From Thioclava marina (GTDB taxonomy: Bacteria > Pseudomonadota > Alphaproteobacteria > Rhodobacterales > Rhodobacteraceae), in the NCBI RefSeq assembly GCF_002020135.1, contig NZ_MPZS01000001.1:1178001-1242000 (forward strand): 64,000 bases of DNA, in the 5' to 3' direction. Below, piece after piece: positions 27,435-36,083 of the stretch. Each line of letters starts with the position of its first letter. Positions within the stretch are counted from its first letter, which is position 1. A model generated the notes under the pieces. It saw only the letters and a list, made by a program, of their open reading frames with translations, did no database searches and was not told the DNA's origin. A program made the translations under genes and the position numbers.

Positions 27435-29456
27435 TCAGGCGGCGGGATCGAGCAGACCACGGCCTTTCAGAAGCGGCTCGACGCCGGGCATTCTGCCACG
27501 GAACTCGGTATAAAGCTCTTCGGGCGGGCGCGAATTGCCGGCCGAGAGGATGAAACGCTCGAGCTTGGCCGCCGTCGCCGCGTCGAACACATCGCCCGCC
27601 TCCTCGAAGGCCTCGAACGCGTCGGCATCCATCACTTCCGACCACATGTAGCTGTAATAGCCCGCCGAATAGCCGTCGCCCGAGAAGACATGTGAGAAAT
27701 GCGGGGTCGCGTGGCGCATCCGGATCGCATGCGGCAGCCCGATCCCGGCGAGAACCTCGGCCTGTTTTTCCATCGGATCCTCGGGCGCCGCGCCCTCGTG
27801 GAAGGCCAGATCGACCAGCGCCGAGGCCAGATATTCCACCGTCGAGAAGCCCTGATCGAAGGTGGCGGCGCCCTTGAGCTTGTCGCGCAGCGCCACCGGC
27901 ATCGGTTCACCCGTCTTGTAATGGCGGGCGTGCTTTTCGAGCGTCGCGGGCACGTCGAGCCAATGTTCGTAAAGCTGGCTCGGCAGCTCCACGAAATCGC
28001 GCGCAACGGAGGTGCCCGAGAGGAACTGATAGGTCACGTTCGACAGCATCTGGTGCAGCGCGTGGCCGAATTCATGGAACAGCGTGCGCGCATCGTCATG
28101 GGACAGAAGCGCCGGATCGCCCTTGGCGAAGTTGCACACATTGACCACGATCGGCACCGGCGCGCCGCCGAGCTTGCGCTGCGAGCGCATCGCCGAACAC
28201 CAAGCGCCCGAACGTTTCGAGCCGCGCGCGAAATAGTCGCCCAAGAACACGGCCAGCACGTCGCCGTTGCGCGAAACCTCCCAGCCACGCACATCCGGGT
28301 GGTAGAACGGCCCCTCGATTTCCTTGAACTCCAGCCCGAAGAGGCGGTTCGCGGTGTCGAACGCCGCGCCGATCATCGCGTCGAGCGACAGGTAAGGCTT
28401 GATCTGCCCCTCGTCGAAATCATGCTCGGCCACGCGGCGTTTCTCGGCGTAGTAGCGCCAGTCCCAGGGCTCCAGATCGCCGTTGATCCCGTCTTCGCGC
28501 ATCATCTCGGTCAGCTTCGCGGCATCCGCCTCGGCCGCCGCCTTGGCAGGAGCCCAGACCCGCATCAGCAGATCGCGCACCGCCTGCGGGGTCTTCGCCA
28601 TCTCGGGTTCGAGCTTGTAGGCCGCGAAGCTCTCATACCCCAGCAGCTTGGCGCGTTCCTCGCGCAGCTTCAGGATCTCGGCGGCGATGGCGCGGTTGTC
28701 GGTCTCGCCCCCATTCGCGCCGCGCGCGGTCCAGGCCTCATAGGCGATCCGGCGCAATTCGCGATTGGGCGAGAATTGCAGGAAGGGCACGATCAGCGAG
28801 CGCGAAAGCGTGAGCACCGGGCCTGCCTCCCCGCGTTCCTTGCCGGCCGCGCGCGCGGTGTCGATGACGAAATCGGGCAGGCCTTCGAGCTCGTCCTCGG
28901 CCAGAGGGCGGAACCATTCGCTCTCATCGGCCAGAAGATTCTGGCTGAACTGCGTGGTGATCGTCGCGAAACGCTGCTTGATCTCCTTCATCCGCTCGGC
29001 CGCCGCCCCCTCCAGCCCCGCGCCGGCGCGGGTGAACATCTGGTGATACTGTTCGAGAAGCCGTGCCTGTTCGTCGCTCAACCCGAGGCTGTCGCGCGAC
29101 TGCCAGAGCTCGTCGATGCGCGCAAACAGCGCCTTGTTCATCGTGATTTCCGAGGAAAACGCCGCGAGCTTCGGCGCCAGATCGCGCATCAGGGTCTGCC
29201 GCGCGGGCGTCGCATCGGCACCGGCGAGATTGTAGAACACACCCGCCACCTTATCGAGCGCACCTTCGGCCAGTTCCATCGCCTCGATCGTATTGGCGAA
29301 GCTGGGCGGCGCGGCGGTTTCGGCAATGGCAGCGACATTCTCACGGGCTTCCGCGAGCGCCGCGTCGAAAGCAGGGGCGAAATCCTCGTCGGAAATCTTT
29401 GCGAAGGGCGGCAATTCGTAGGGGCCGGTCCAGTCGGAAAGAAGCGGGTTGGTCAT
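27435..29456 (-). CDS. M3-family oligopeptidase (Dcp/OpdA type)
   Basis: A 673-residue cytoplasmic zinc metallopeptidase of the thimet oligopeptidase family. The zinc motif HEFGHALHQM is near residue 460 with the third ligand region FVELPSQLYEHW after it. Family sequences such as MRHATPHFSHVFSGDGYSAGYYSYMWSEV are clear. It degrades short peptides produced by larger proteases; dipeptidyl carboxypeptidase and oligopeptidase A cannot be separated by eye. AAAGGAG precedes the ATG. It lies 37 bp after the MoeB-like gene on the same strand. Confidence 0.93.
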   Translation of the reverse strand: MTNPLLSDWTGPYELPPFAKISDEDFAPAFDAALAEARENVAAIAETAAPPSFANTIEAMELAEGALDKVAGVFYNLAGADATPARQTLMRDLAPKLAAFSSEITMNKALFARIDELWQSRDSLGLSDEQARLLEQYHQMFTRAGAGLEGAAAERMKEIKQRFATITTQFSQNLLADESEWFRPLAEDELEGLPDFVIDTARAAGKERGEAGPVLTLSRSLIVPFLQFSPNRELRRIAYEAWTARGANGGETDNRAIAAEILKLREERAKLLGYESFAAYKLEPEMAKTPQAVRDLLMRVWAPAKAAAEADAAKLTEMMREDGINGDLEPWDWRYYAEKRRVAEHDFDEGQIKPYLSLDAMIGAAFDTANRLFGLEFKEIEGPFYHPDVRGWEVSRNGDVLAVFLGDYFARGSKRSGAWCSAMRSQRKLGGAPVPIVVNVCNFAKGDPALLSHDDARTLFHEFGHALHQMLSNVTYQFLSGTSVARDFVELPSQLYEHWLDVPATLEKHARHYKTGEPMPVALRDKLKGAATFDQGFSTVEYLASALVDLAFHEGAAPEDPMEKQAEVLAGIGLPHAIRMRHATPHFSHVFSGDGYSAGYYSYMWSEVMDADAFEAFEEAGDVFDAATAAKLERFILSAGNSRPPEELYTEFRGRMPGVEPLLKGRGLLDPAA

Positions 29457-29493
29457 GGCGGGTCTCCTTTGACGGAGAAGCTAGGGCCTGCCC

Positions 29494-30555
29494 TCAGGAA
29501 TGACCATCCCCCGCCGCGGGCCCCGGGCCGCATACCGCGCAATCGGCGCGGCGCTTGACCCCGATCTGGCGGCTCTCTCCCCAGAGCGCGTCATAAATCA
29601 TCAGCCGCCCGCGCGCGGACTGGCCCGCGCCGGTGATCTCCTTGATCGCCTCTGCGGCCATCATAGCCCCGACCACGCCGGGCAGCGCGCCGACCACCCC
29701 GGCCTCGGCACAAGAAGGTGCCAACCCCGGCGCGGGCGCTTGCGGGAAGACGCAGGCATAGCAGGGCGCGCCACGCGCGGGATCGTAGAGCGAGAGCTGC
29801 CCTTCCCATTGCGTGATCGCGCCGGAGATCAGCGGCTTGCCCGTCGCCACGCAGGCGGCGTTCACCAGATAGCGGGTGTCGAAATTGTCGGTGCCGTCGA
29901 GGACGAGATCGTATTCCGAGATCAGCGCCTCGGCATCCTCCGCCGTCAACCGGCGGTTAAAGGGCCGTATCTCGATATGCGGGTTGAGCGCAGCCATCGC
30001 CTTTTGCGCCGAAAAGACCTTGGGCATCCCGATATCGGCGTCGCGATGGATCACCTGCCGCTGCAGGTTGGAGTTCGACACCACATCGTCATCCACGACC
30101 CCGATCTGTCCCACCCCGGCGGCGGCGAGGTAAAGCAGCGCGGGCGAGCCCAGCCCCCCGGCCCCGATCACCAGCACTTTCGCCTGTTTGAGCTTCTTCT
30201 GCCCCGGCCCGCCGATCTCACGCAGCATGATATGGCGGGCGTAGCGGTCAAGCTCTGCCTCCGAGAACGCGCCGGGCTTGGGCACCGTTTTCGGCTCGGG
30301 ATCGGCGGCGCGCGCGCGGATGGCACGCAGGAGTTTGCGATAAATGAGAACGAGAGCGACCAGAACGCCAAACCCGAGCCAGGCCGCGAGCGATCCCCCC
30401 AGCACCCGGCCGATCGGGGCGAAACCGGGGATCGGCAGATGGGCGATCACCAACGCGGCCCAGACCAGAACGAGCATGCCGGAAATCGCACGCGCCGAGG
30501 CCTTGAGCACCAGTCCCAACCCCACGATCGCCGCCAACAGGACCAGTCCGAGCAT
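29494..30555 (-). CDS. moeB: Membrane-anchored HesA/MoeB/ThiF-family E1-like enzyme
   Basis: A 353-residue protein. Residues about 1-75 contain three hydrophobic segments ending YRKLLRAIRAR. Residues 95-353 form a complete MoeB/ThiF adenylation domain: VIGAGGLGSPALLYLAAAG for ATP, DDVVSNSNLQRQ, the GTDNFDTR segment and two zinc-type CxxC pairs (CYAC, CAVC). Such enzymes adenylate a C-terminal Gly-Gly carrier for molybdopterin or thiamine sulfur transfer. The membrane anchor is unusual for E. coli-like MoeB. It starts three bases after dut, in the coaBC-dut-moeB group. Confidence 0.88.
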   Translation of the reverse strand: MLGLVLLAAIVGLGLVLKASARAISGMLVLVWAALVIAHLPIPGFAPIGRVLGGSLAAWLGFGVLVALVLIYRKLLRAIRARAADPEPKTVPKPGAFSEAELDRYARHIMLREIGGPGQKKLKQAKVLVIGAGGLGSPALLYLAAAGVGQIGVVDDDVVSNSNLQRQVIHRDADIGMPKVFSAQKAMAALNPHIEIRPFNRRLTAEDAEALISEYDLVLDGTDNFDTRYLVNAACVATGKPLISGAITQWEGQLSLYDPARGAPCYACVFPQAPAPGLAPSCAEAGVVGALPGVVGAMMAAEAIKEITGAGQSARGRLMIYDALWGESRQIGVKRRADCAVCGPGPAAGDGHS

Positions 30556-30558
30556 CGC

Positions 30559-31029
30559 TTACCCCTTGCCGGTCGAGCCGAACCCGCCCGCGCCGCGCGC
30601 CGTCTCGCCGAGCTCTTCGATGATTTCGAAGCGCGCCTGCACGACCGGTGTAATGATCGCCTGCGCGATGCGTGCGCCATGTTCTATCAGGTAAGGCTCA
30701 GTGCCAAGATTGATCAGCAACACACCCAGAGGCCCTCGATAATCGGCGTCGATCGTGCCGGGGGTGTTGGGCAGGCTGATGCCATGTTTCAGCGCCAGAC
30801 CCGAACGCGGCCGGATCTGCATCTCGAAACCCTCGGGGATCTCGACGCGCAAGCCCGTCGGGATGATCGCGCGCTGCATCGGGGAAAGCATCATCCCGGA
30901 GGCGCGGTCCTCAAGGGCAAGATTGGCGCGGATATCTGCGCCCGCCGCCCCGTGCGTCTCGTAGCGCGGCAATGCGATTTCGGGATCGGCCCAGTCCTCG
31001 CGCAGCACCTTGATCGTGGGTGTGTTCAC
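30559..31029 (-). CDS. dut: Deoxyuridine 5'-triphosphate nucleotidohydrolase (dUTPase)
   Basis: A 156-residue trimeric dUTPase converting dUTP to dUMP and pyrophosphate, keeping uracil out of DNA and feeding dTMP synthesis. The five motifs are visible: GAAGADIRA, RPRSGLALKHG, GTIDADYRGPLGV, RIAQAII and the C-terminal GAGGFGSTGKG. The start is a GTG at 31029 preceded by GGAGAG, matching the family N-terminus. It is followed after three bases by moeB and preceded by an inverted repeat pair and coaBC. Confidence 0.95.
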   Translation of the reverse strand: MNTPTIKVLREDWADPEIALPRYETHGAAGADIRANLALEDRASGMMLSPMQRAIIPTGLRVEIPEGFEMQIRPRSGLALKHGISLPNTPGTIDADYRGPLGVLLINLGTEPYLIEHGARIAQAIITPVVQARFEIIEELGETARGAGGFGSTGKG

Positions 31030-31072
31030 TGTCGCTCTCCTGCCCCGCCTTGCGCGGGTGTCACTTGCGGAT

Positions 31073-31150
31073 GCCTCCGGCGGGGATATTTGGACCAATT
31101 CGAAAGATGCACGTGGCTTCGAATTGGCTCAAATATCCCCCGCGGAGCGT
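31073..31150. repeat. Large inverted pair of the GATATTT-type repeat
   Basis: Two facing copies lie between coaBC and dut. The core arms 31084-31104 and 31118-31138 match at 19 of 21 positions around a 13-base loop, and the similarity continues outward through the C/G-rich arms (about 35 bp each side). Both arms contain GGATATTTG and CCAATTCGAA. The transcript would form one long hairpin. Confidence 0.85.
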
Positions 31151-31152
31151 CC

Positions 31153-32361
31153 TTACTCTCCAGATGCGCTCAAGGCCCGCGCGATGCGCGCAGCGAGCCG
31201 CTGGGCGACCTCCGCTTTGCTCATCCGCTCCCAGCTCTCGGCACCCTTTGCGTCGATGATCGTCACCGCGTTCTCGGTTCCGCCCATGATCCCCGTGCCG
31301 GGGCTCACATCATTGGCAACGATCCAGTCGCAGCCCTTGCGGGCGCGCTTTTCGGTGGCGTGGCGGGTGACGTCATGGGTCTCGGCGGCAAAGCCCACGA
31401 CGAGGCCGGGGCGGCCCGTTTTCATCTGCGACACGGTCGCGAGAATATCGGGGTTCTCGGCGAAATCGAGCGCGGGCAGGTTGCCGGTACCATCCTTCTT
31501 CATTTTCTTTTCCGCCGCATTGGCGACGCGCCAATCGGCCACGGCCGCCGAGAAGATCGCGGCATCGGCGGGCAGCGCGGCTTGTACGGCTTCGAGCATC
31601 TCGCTGGCGGTCTCGACCTTGATCACCTTCACGCCATCGGGCGGCGAAACAGTGGCCGGGCCGGTGACGAAACTCACCTGCGCGCCCAGATCACGCAGCG
31701 CCGCCGCCAGCGCCGTGCCCTGCGCCCCCGAGGAACGGTTCGCGATGTAGCGCACCGGGTCGATCGGCTCATGGGTTGGGCCGGAGGTCACGAGGATATG
31801 GCGGCCTTTCAGCGGCCCGTCGGCAAGCGCGTCCTCTATCGCGGCCAGGATCTGCGCGGGTTCGACCATCCGGCCCTCACCGAACTCACCGCACGCCATA
31901 TCGCCCTCGGTCGGACCCGCGAAAAGCACGCCATCGGCCCTCAAGGTAGCGATATTGCGCTGCGTCGCGGGATGCTCCCACATGCGCACATTCATCGCCG
32001 GCGCGATCAGCACGCGCTTGTCGGTCGCAAGGAGCAGCGTCGAGGCCAGATCATTGGCCAGCCCGTTCGCCATCTTCGCCATCAGATCCGCGGTGGCCGC
32101 GACCACGACGACCATATCGGCCGCGCGCGAAAGCTGGATATGGCCGATCTCGGCCTCGTGGGTCAGATCGAAGAGATCGGAATGCACCGCTTCGCCCGCG
32201 AGTGAGGACACCGTCAACGGCGTCACGAATTCGGCCCCGGCCTTGGTCAGCACCGGGCTGACGGCCGCACCCGCGCCCCGCAGGAGCCGGATCAGCTCGG
32301 GCGCCTTGAAGGCCGCGATGCCGCCGCCGATGATCAACAGGATGCGTTTGCCCGCAAGCAT
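31153..32361 (-). CDS. coaBC: Bifunctional phosphopantothenoylcysteine synthetase/decarboxylase
   Basis: CoaBC joins cysteine to 4'-phosphopantothenate (CTP-dependent) and decarboxylates the product, two steps of coenzyme A synthesis. The 402-residue protein has the N-terminal flavin decarboxylase (CoaC) with GGGIAAFK, the active-site PAMN motif in APAMNVRMWEHPAT and ACGEFGEGRM. The C-terminal CoaB begins near 185 with TSGPTHEPIDPVRYIANRSS, then AVADWRV and the lysine-rich EKKMKK loop. A GAGGGG site precedes the ATG. Confidence 0.95.
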   Translation of the reverse strand: MLAGKRILLIIGGGIAAFKAPELIRLLRGAGAAVSPVLTKAGAEFVTPLTVSSLAGEAVHSDLFDLTHEAEIGHIQLSRAADMVVVVAATADLMAKMANGLANDLASTLLLATDKRVLIAPAMNVRMWEHPATQRNIATLRADGVLFAGPTEGDMACGEFGEGRMVEPAQILAAIEDALADGPLKGRHILVTSGPTHEPIDPVRYIANRSSGAQGTALAAALRDLGAQVSFVTGPATVSPPDGVKVIKVETASEMLEAVQAALPADAAIFSAAVADWRVANAAEKKMKKDGTGNLPALDFAENPDILATVSQMKTGRPGLVVGFAAETHDVTRHATEKRARKGCDWIVANDVSPGTGIMGGTENAVTIIDAKGAESWERMSKAEVAQRLAARIARALSASGE

Positions 32362-32419
32362 TTGCCCCTCCGCATAAACTCCCCAAAGGGATAAGCGCCG
32401 GGGCGCAGCGGCGCAAGGT

Positions 32420-33232
32420 TCACTTGAAGGCGGCGCAGGGGTCCTCGCGCGGCGTGGGCGGGGTGACGATCCACAGATCGTAGGGCAACGCGCCGGTCTC
32501 CTTGCCCGGCTCGGCCTCGACCTGCCCCAGAGCGAGCACCTTCGCCGCGGGGTCGGCCTCGCGGATCAGGGCAGGCACGGCGAGGTCGGTCTTGGCATGG
32601 CCCGAGCCGGTGATGACCGCGACCGGGCCGCCGGTTTCCTTGAGCGCCTGAAGCGCGGTGCGCGCAAAGGCGGCATCGCGGAAGCGCTGCGCCGCAACCA
32701 TTCCGGGCAGCATCGCGGGCGGCAGCGCATTGCAGTGATCGACCTGAGCTTCGTCCTCAAGCGTCTTCTGAAGATCTTCGGGATAAGGCTGGTCGAGCCC
32801 GTAGGCGGCAGCATCGGCGCCAAAGATCTCTGGCAGCGGCTCGGTCATCGCGGCGCGCACCACGTCGCGCGGCTGGGCAGCGCCGTAGATCTTCGCATCG
32901 CCCAGCGCCTCGAAAATCGGATAGTATATCGCGAAATCGGGCCAGCCCGCCTGCTCCCAGCCCAGCGTCATCCCCAATGCCTTCTCGTCCTTCAGAAGCG
33001 CGGGCGTGATCTTGGCCGCCTGCCCCGGCGTGAGCTGTTCGAAGACCACGGCCCTGGGTTTCAACGCCCGGATCGCGCGGGCCTGATTGAGGTGATGCTG
33101 CGGGTTGTCGTGGATTTCGCCCAGCACAACGACATCGCCCGAGATCGCGTCAAGCGCCTCGGGCGTGACCTCCTCGGCGAGAACCGGAGAGGCGAGAGCG
33201 AAGGTGATAAGACCGAAGAAAAGCCGCTTCAT
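32420..33232 (-). CDS. chaN: ChaN-family haem-binding/Tiki-like exported protein
   Basis: A 270-residue protein with a signal peptide (about 1-19, ending VLA) and the ChaN signature VVVLGEIHDNPQHHLNQ near residue 35. ChaN of Campylobacter binds haem and is linked to iron uptake; the wider fold is related to Tiki/TraB proteases. Unlike many relatives it lacks a lipobox cysteine, so a soluble periplasmic protein is expected. Its ATG overlaps the rpoH stop (ATGA), so it is translated from the sigma-32 transcript. Confidence 0.82.
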   Translation of the reverse strand: MKRLFFGLITFALASPVLAEEVTPEALDAISGDVVVLGEIHDNPQHHLNQARAIRALKPRAVVFEQLTPGQAAKITPALLKDEKALGMTLGWEQAGWPDFAIYYPIFEALGDAKIYGAAQPRDVVRAAMTEPLPEIFGADAAAYGLDQPYPEDLQKTLEDEAQVDHCNALPPAMLPGMVAAQRFRDAAFARTALQALKETGGPVAVITGSGHAKTDLAVPALIREADPAAKVLALGQVEAEPGKETGALPYDLWIVTPPTPREDPCAAFK

Positions 33233-34107
33233 ACGAAGAAGCTTTGCACCTCGCCCTGATGCGTTTCAAGCGATTTGCGCATCTTGCCGAAGGCCTGCGC
33301 CTCGAGCTGCCGGATGCGCTCCTTCGACAGGCCCAGCTCTTCGCCGAGGCTTTCGAGCGTGCGCGGATCTTCGATCAGGCGGCGCTCGGTCACGATATAA
33401 CGTTCGCGGTCGGTCAGCGTCTGCATCGCTTCGCCAAGCCAGACGCGCATCGTCTCGCCGTCATGGGTCTCGGCCACGGCCTCTTCGGGGCTCGCACCGT
33501 CATCCTCAAGCGTGTCGACCCATTCGCGGCCCTCTTCATCGCTCGACTGGGTGGCGTTGAGCGAAAAATCGGAGCCCGAAAGGCGGCCTTCCATCATCTC
33601 GACATCCGCGATCGGCACGCCGATCACTTCGGCGACGCGCTGACGCAGCTGCATCGCATCGAGTTGCTGACCCTCTTGCGCGGCTTCGCGCGAGAGCTGC
33701 GCCTGCACCCGGCGCATGTTGAAGAACAGGGCCTTTTGCGACGAGGTCGAACCGGTGCGCACCATCGACCAGTTGCGCATCACGAATTCCTGGATCGACG
33801 CCTTGATCCACCAGACCGCATAGGTCGAAAAGCGAACGCCGCGCTCTGGGTCGAACTTGTCGGCGGCCTTCATCAGGCCCAGCGAGGCTTCCTGGATCAG
33901 GTCGTTCATCGGGGCGCCGTAGCGGCGGAATTTGGAGGCCATGGAGATCGCGAGGCGCATATAGGCAGTGACGAGCCGGTGGAGCGCCTGTTCGTCACGT
34001 CGATCGCGCCAGGCGCGTGCAAGTTCCGCTTCGGTTTCGGCATCGAGGAACTCCGCGCGCATGGCTTCGCGCGGAAGGGTTTCATCGGTCATACCATCAA
34101 GTGCCAT
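33229..34107 (-). CDS. rpoH: RNA polymerase sigma-32 factor, RpoHII type
   Basis: A 292-residue group-3 sigma factor. Region 2 is clear (YRLAISMA-like helix, DLIQEASLGLMKAADKFDPERG, VRFSTYAVWWIKASIQE) as is region 4 (TLESLGEELGLSKERIRQLE). The N-terminus MALDGMTDETL and the segment SGSDFSLNATQSSDEEGREWVDTLED resemble RpoHII of Rhodobacter, which drives oxidative/singlet-oxygen stress genes, more than RpoHI. AGGGAG precedes the ATG. I found no convincing RpoE-type (TGATCC) promoter upstream. chaN is translationally coupled to its end. Confidence 0.9.
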   Translation of the reverse strand: MALDGMTDETLPREAMRAEFLDAETEAELARAWRDRRDEQALHRLVTAYMRLAISMASKFRRYGAPMNDLIQEASLGLMKAADKFDPERGVRFSTYAVWWIKASIQEFVMRNWSMVRTGSTSSQKALFFNMRRVQAQLSREAAQEGQQLDAMQLRQRVAEVIGVPIADVEMMEGRLSGSDFSLNATQSSDEEGREWVDTLEDDGASPEEAVAETHDGETMRVWLGEAMQTLTDRERYIVTERRLIEDPRTLESLGEELGLSKERIRQLEAQAFGKMRKSLETHQGEVQSFFV

Positions 34108-34571
34108 TTACCAATCTCCCTGGGTCTCCCGCCCATTTGGACGCAGCCTAATGCGAGTGGCTGCATTGCTCTTACAATCCGCTTCTCATGAAAAGGTTCC
34201 TCACGGAAATGTTGATTTTGAGCTGTAACTTTGTGCGCAGGCTGCCCTTGACGCGTGAATTTTGTAAAAAACAATGGGATTTCAAATTCATAAGCCATGC
34301 TTACCGTATGATCTTGAGCGCCACATATCGTAAGCCTGCTCACGAATACTTGACCGGCTGTAACGCTGCGCCATACGAACCTGCGCAAGAATGCGAAATT
34401 GGTTGTGCAATCACGCGCAAAATCAACGAATTGGAGCCTCCCGGCCGGATGACGGCATCGAGGATCGAGCGCCTGAGTCGGCGCCTTCTCAGCCCTCTAA
34501 GCGCGTCTATCGAACGTTAACCTTTCCTAAACCATGCTCCCCTAGCACTGGGACGAGCACCCGGAGAGGAA
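34108..34571. other. Divergent intergenic region between rpoH and comM, relatively AT-rich
   Basis: This 464-bp gap has markedly lower GC than its surroundings, especially 34195-34300, and no convincing gene. It holds a TTGACG-like -35 at 34247, an ATAAG-N5-CTTAC near-dyad at 34290-34304 (compare 2831-2875) and a CtrA-like site at 34517. The rpoH and comM promoters must both be here. Confidence 0.55.
34517..34531 (+). promoter_or_regulatory. CtrA-like binding site before comM
   Basis: TTAA-N7-TAAA matches the alphaproteobacterial CtrA consensus TTAA-N7-TTAA at seven of eight positions and lies 41 bp before the comM start. In Rhodobacter capsulatus CtrA controls DNA-uptake genes used by gene-transfer-agent recipients, which makes the position plausible. 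Confidence 0.5.
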
Positions 34572-36083
34572 ATGGTCAGCCAGAGCTACACGGTCGCGTT
34601 CGAAGGGGTGGAGGCCCGGCTGGTCGAGGTGCAATGCGCACTTTCCGACGGGCTTCCGGCTTTCGCGGTCGTGGGGCTGCCGGACAAGGCTGTGCAGGAA
34701 GCGCGTGAGCGGGTGCGTGCAGCGCTTGGTGCGCTCGGCGTGGCGCTTCCGATGCAGCGGATCACGGTCAATCTCTCGCCGGCCGATCTGCCAAAGGAAG
34801 GTTCGCATTTCGACCTGCCCATCGCGCTGGCACTGCTGGGAGCGATCGGGCTCGTACCGCGCGACAAGCTCGAAGCCCTTGTCGCACTCGGAGAGCTATC
34901 CCTCGACGGCAGGTTGCTGGCAGTCGCCGGCGCGCTGCCCGCGGCAATGGCCGCCGCAACCAGCGAGCGGAGCCTGATCTGTCCGAAAGCCTCCGGCGCC
35001 GAAGCCGCCTGGGTCGGCGCGACCGAGGTGTTCGCGCCCGCAACACTTTCCGCCGCGATCGACCATCTGACAGGGCGCGCGCCGCTCGACCCAGCCCGCC
35101 CCGGCCTCATCTCGCCCGATCCGCACCCGCGCGACCTGCGCGACGTGAAGGGGCAGGAACGGGCCAAGCGCGCGCTGGAGATCGCAGCCGCAGGCCGCCA
35201 CCACCTGATGATGATCGGTGCGCCCGGCTCGGGCAAATCCATGCTCGCCGCGCGCCTGCCCTCGATCCTGCCGGAAATGAGCCCCGAGGAGATGCTGGAA
35301 ACCTCGATGATCCATTCGCTCTCGGGACTGATCAACGAGGGCGGGATTTCGCGCGCGCGCCCGTTCCGCGAGCCCCATCACACCGCCTCGATGGCCGCGA
35401 TGATCGGCGGCGGGCGCGGCGCGCGGCCCGGCGAAGTGAGCCTTGCCCATAATGGCGTGCTGTTCATGGACGAATTTCCCGAATTCCCCCGGGCCGTGCT
35501 CGAAACCCTTCGGCAGCCGATCGAAACCGGGGAAGTCGTCGTCTCGCGCGCCAATGCGCATATGCGCTACCCCTGCCGCTTCCTGCTCGTCGCGGCAGCG
35601 AACCCATGCAAATGCGGCTATCTCGGCGATGCCGGGCGCGCCTGCTCGCGCGCCCCCTCTTGCGGCGAGGATTACCTTGCACGGATCTCCGGGCCCCTGA
35701 TGGACCGGTTCGATCTGCGGCTCGAAGTACCGCCTGTCCGTTACGCGGATCTCGATCTTCCCGCGACCGGAGAAAACTCGGGCGCGGTCGCGGCCCGCGT
35801 GGCCCAAGCGCGCGCGCTCCAGTCCCGGCGATTTGCCAAAGCTCCGACGGTGCGGGTCAATGCCGAGGCGGAAGGCGCGCTGCTCGAGGAAATCGCGACG
35901 CCCGATGCGGAGGGCCGCGCGCTGCTGTCGCGCATGGCCGAACGGGTCGGCCTCTCGGCGCGGGGCTATCACCGGGTTTTGCGGGTCGCGCGCACGATTG
36001 CCGATCTCGATGCCGAAGACGCGGTGCGCCAGCCCCATATCGCAGAGGCGCTGAGCTACCGGATCACCGTGCAGGCAGGTTGA
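34572..36083 (+). CDS. comM: YifB/ComM family Mg-chelatase-like AAA+ ATPase
   Basis: A 503-residue ATPase. ComM is a hexameric helicase that promotes branch migration during integration of incoming DNA in natural transformation. The N-terminal domain is Lon-like (VEVQCALSDGLPAFAVVGLP). The AAA+ core has Walker A GAPGSGKSM (near 219) and Walker B VLFMDEFPEF. A C-terminal Mg-chelatase-like domain contains ARGYHRVLRVARTIADL. GGAGAGGAA lies directly before the ATG. The last 20 bp overlap the end of the opposing esterase gene. Confidence 0.93.
   Translation: MVSQSYTVAFEGVEARLVEVQCALSDGLPAFAVVGLPDKAVQEARERVRAALGALGVALPMQRITVNLSPADLPKEGSHFDLPIALALLGAIGLVPRDKLEALVALGELSLDGRLLAVAGALPAAMAAATSERSLICPKASGAEAAWVGATEVFAPATLSAAIDHLTGRAPLDPARPGLISPDPHPRDLRDVKGQERAKRALEIAAAGRHHLMMIGAPGSGKSMLAARLPSILPEMSPEEMLETSMIHSLSGLINEGGISRARPFREPHHTASMAAMIGGGRGARPGEVSLAHNGVLFMDEFPEFPRAVLETLRQPIETGEVVVSRANAHMRYPCRFLLVAAANPCKCGYLGDAGRACSRAPSCGEDYLARISGPLMDRFDLRLEVPPVRYADLDLPATGENSGAVAARVAQARALQSRRFAKAPTVRVNAEAEGALLEEIATPDAEGRALLSRMAERVGLSARGYHRVLRVARTIADLDAEDAVRQPHIAEALSYRITVQAG

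Noticed and set aside
29500-32205. A 901-codon plus-strand frame across moeB, dut and coaBC
   Set aside because: It spans three well-supported minus-strand genes and has no recognisable motif.
34108-34200. RpoE-type (TGATCC) promoter for rpoH
   Set aside because: I looked for TGATCC with a suitable -10 on the minus strand and did not find it; GGAACC near 34195 lacks a matching -10.
36064-36083. Frameshift or assembly error at the comM/esterase junction
   Set aside because: Both proteins end with normal family C-termini, so a genuine tail-to-tail overlap is simpler.
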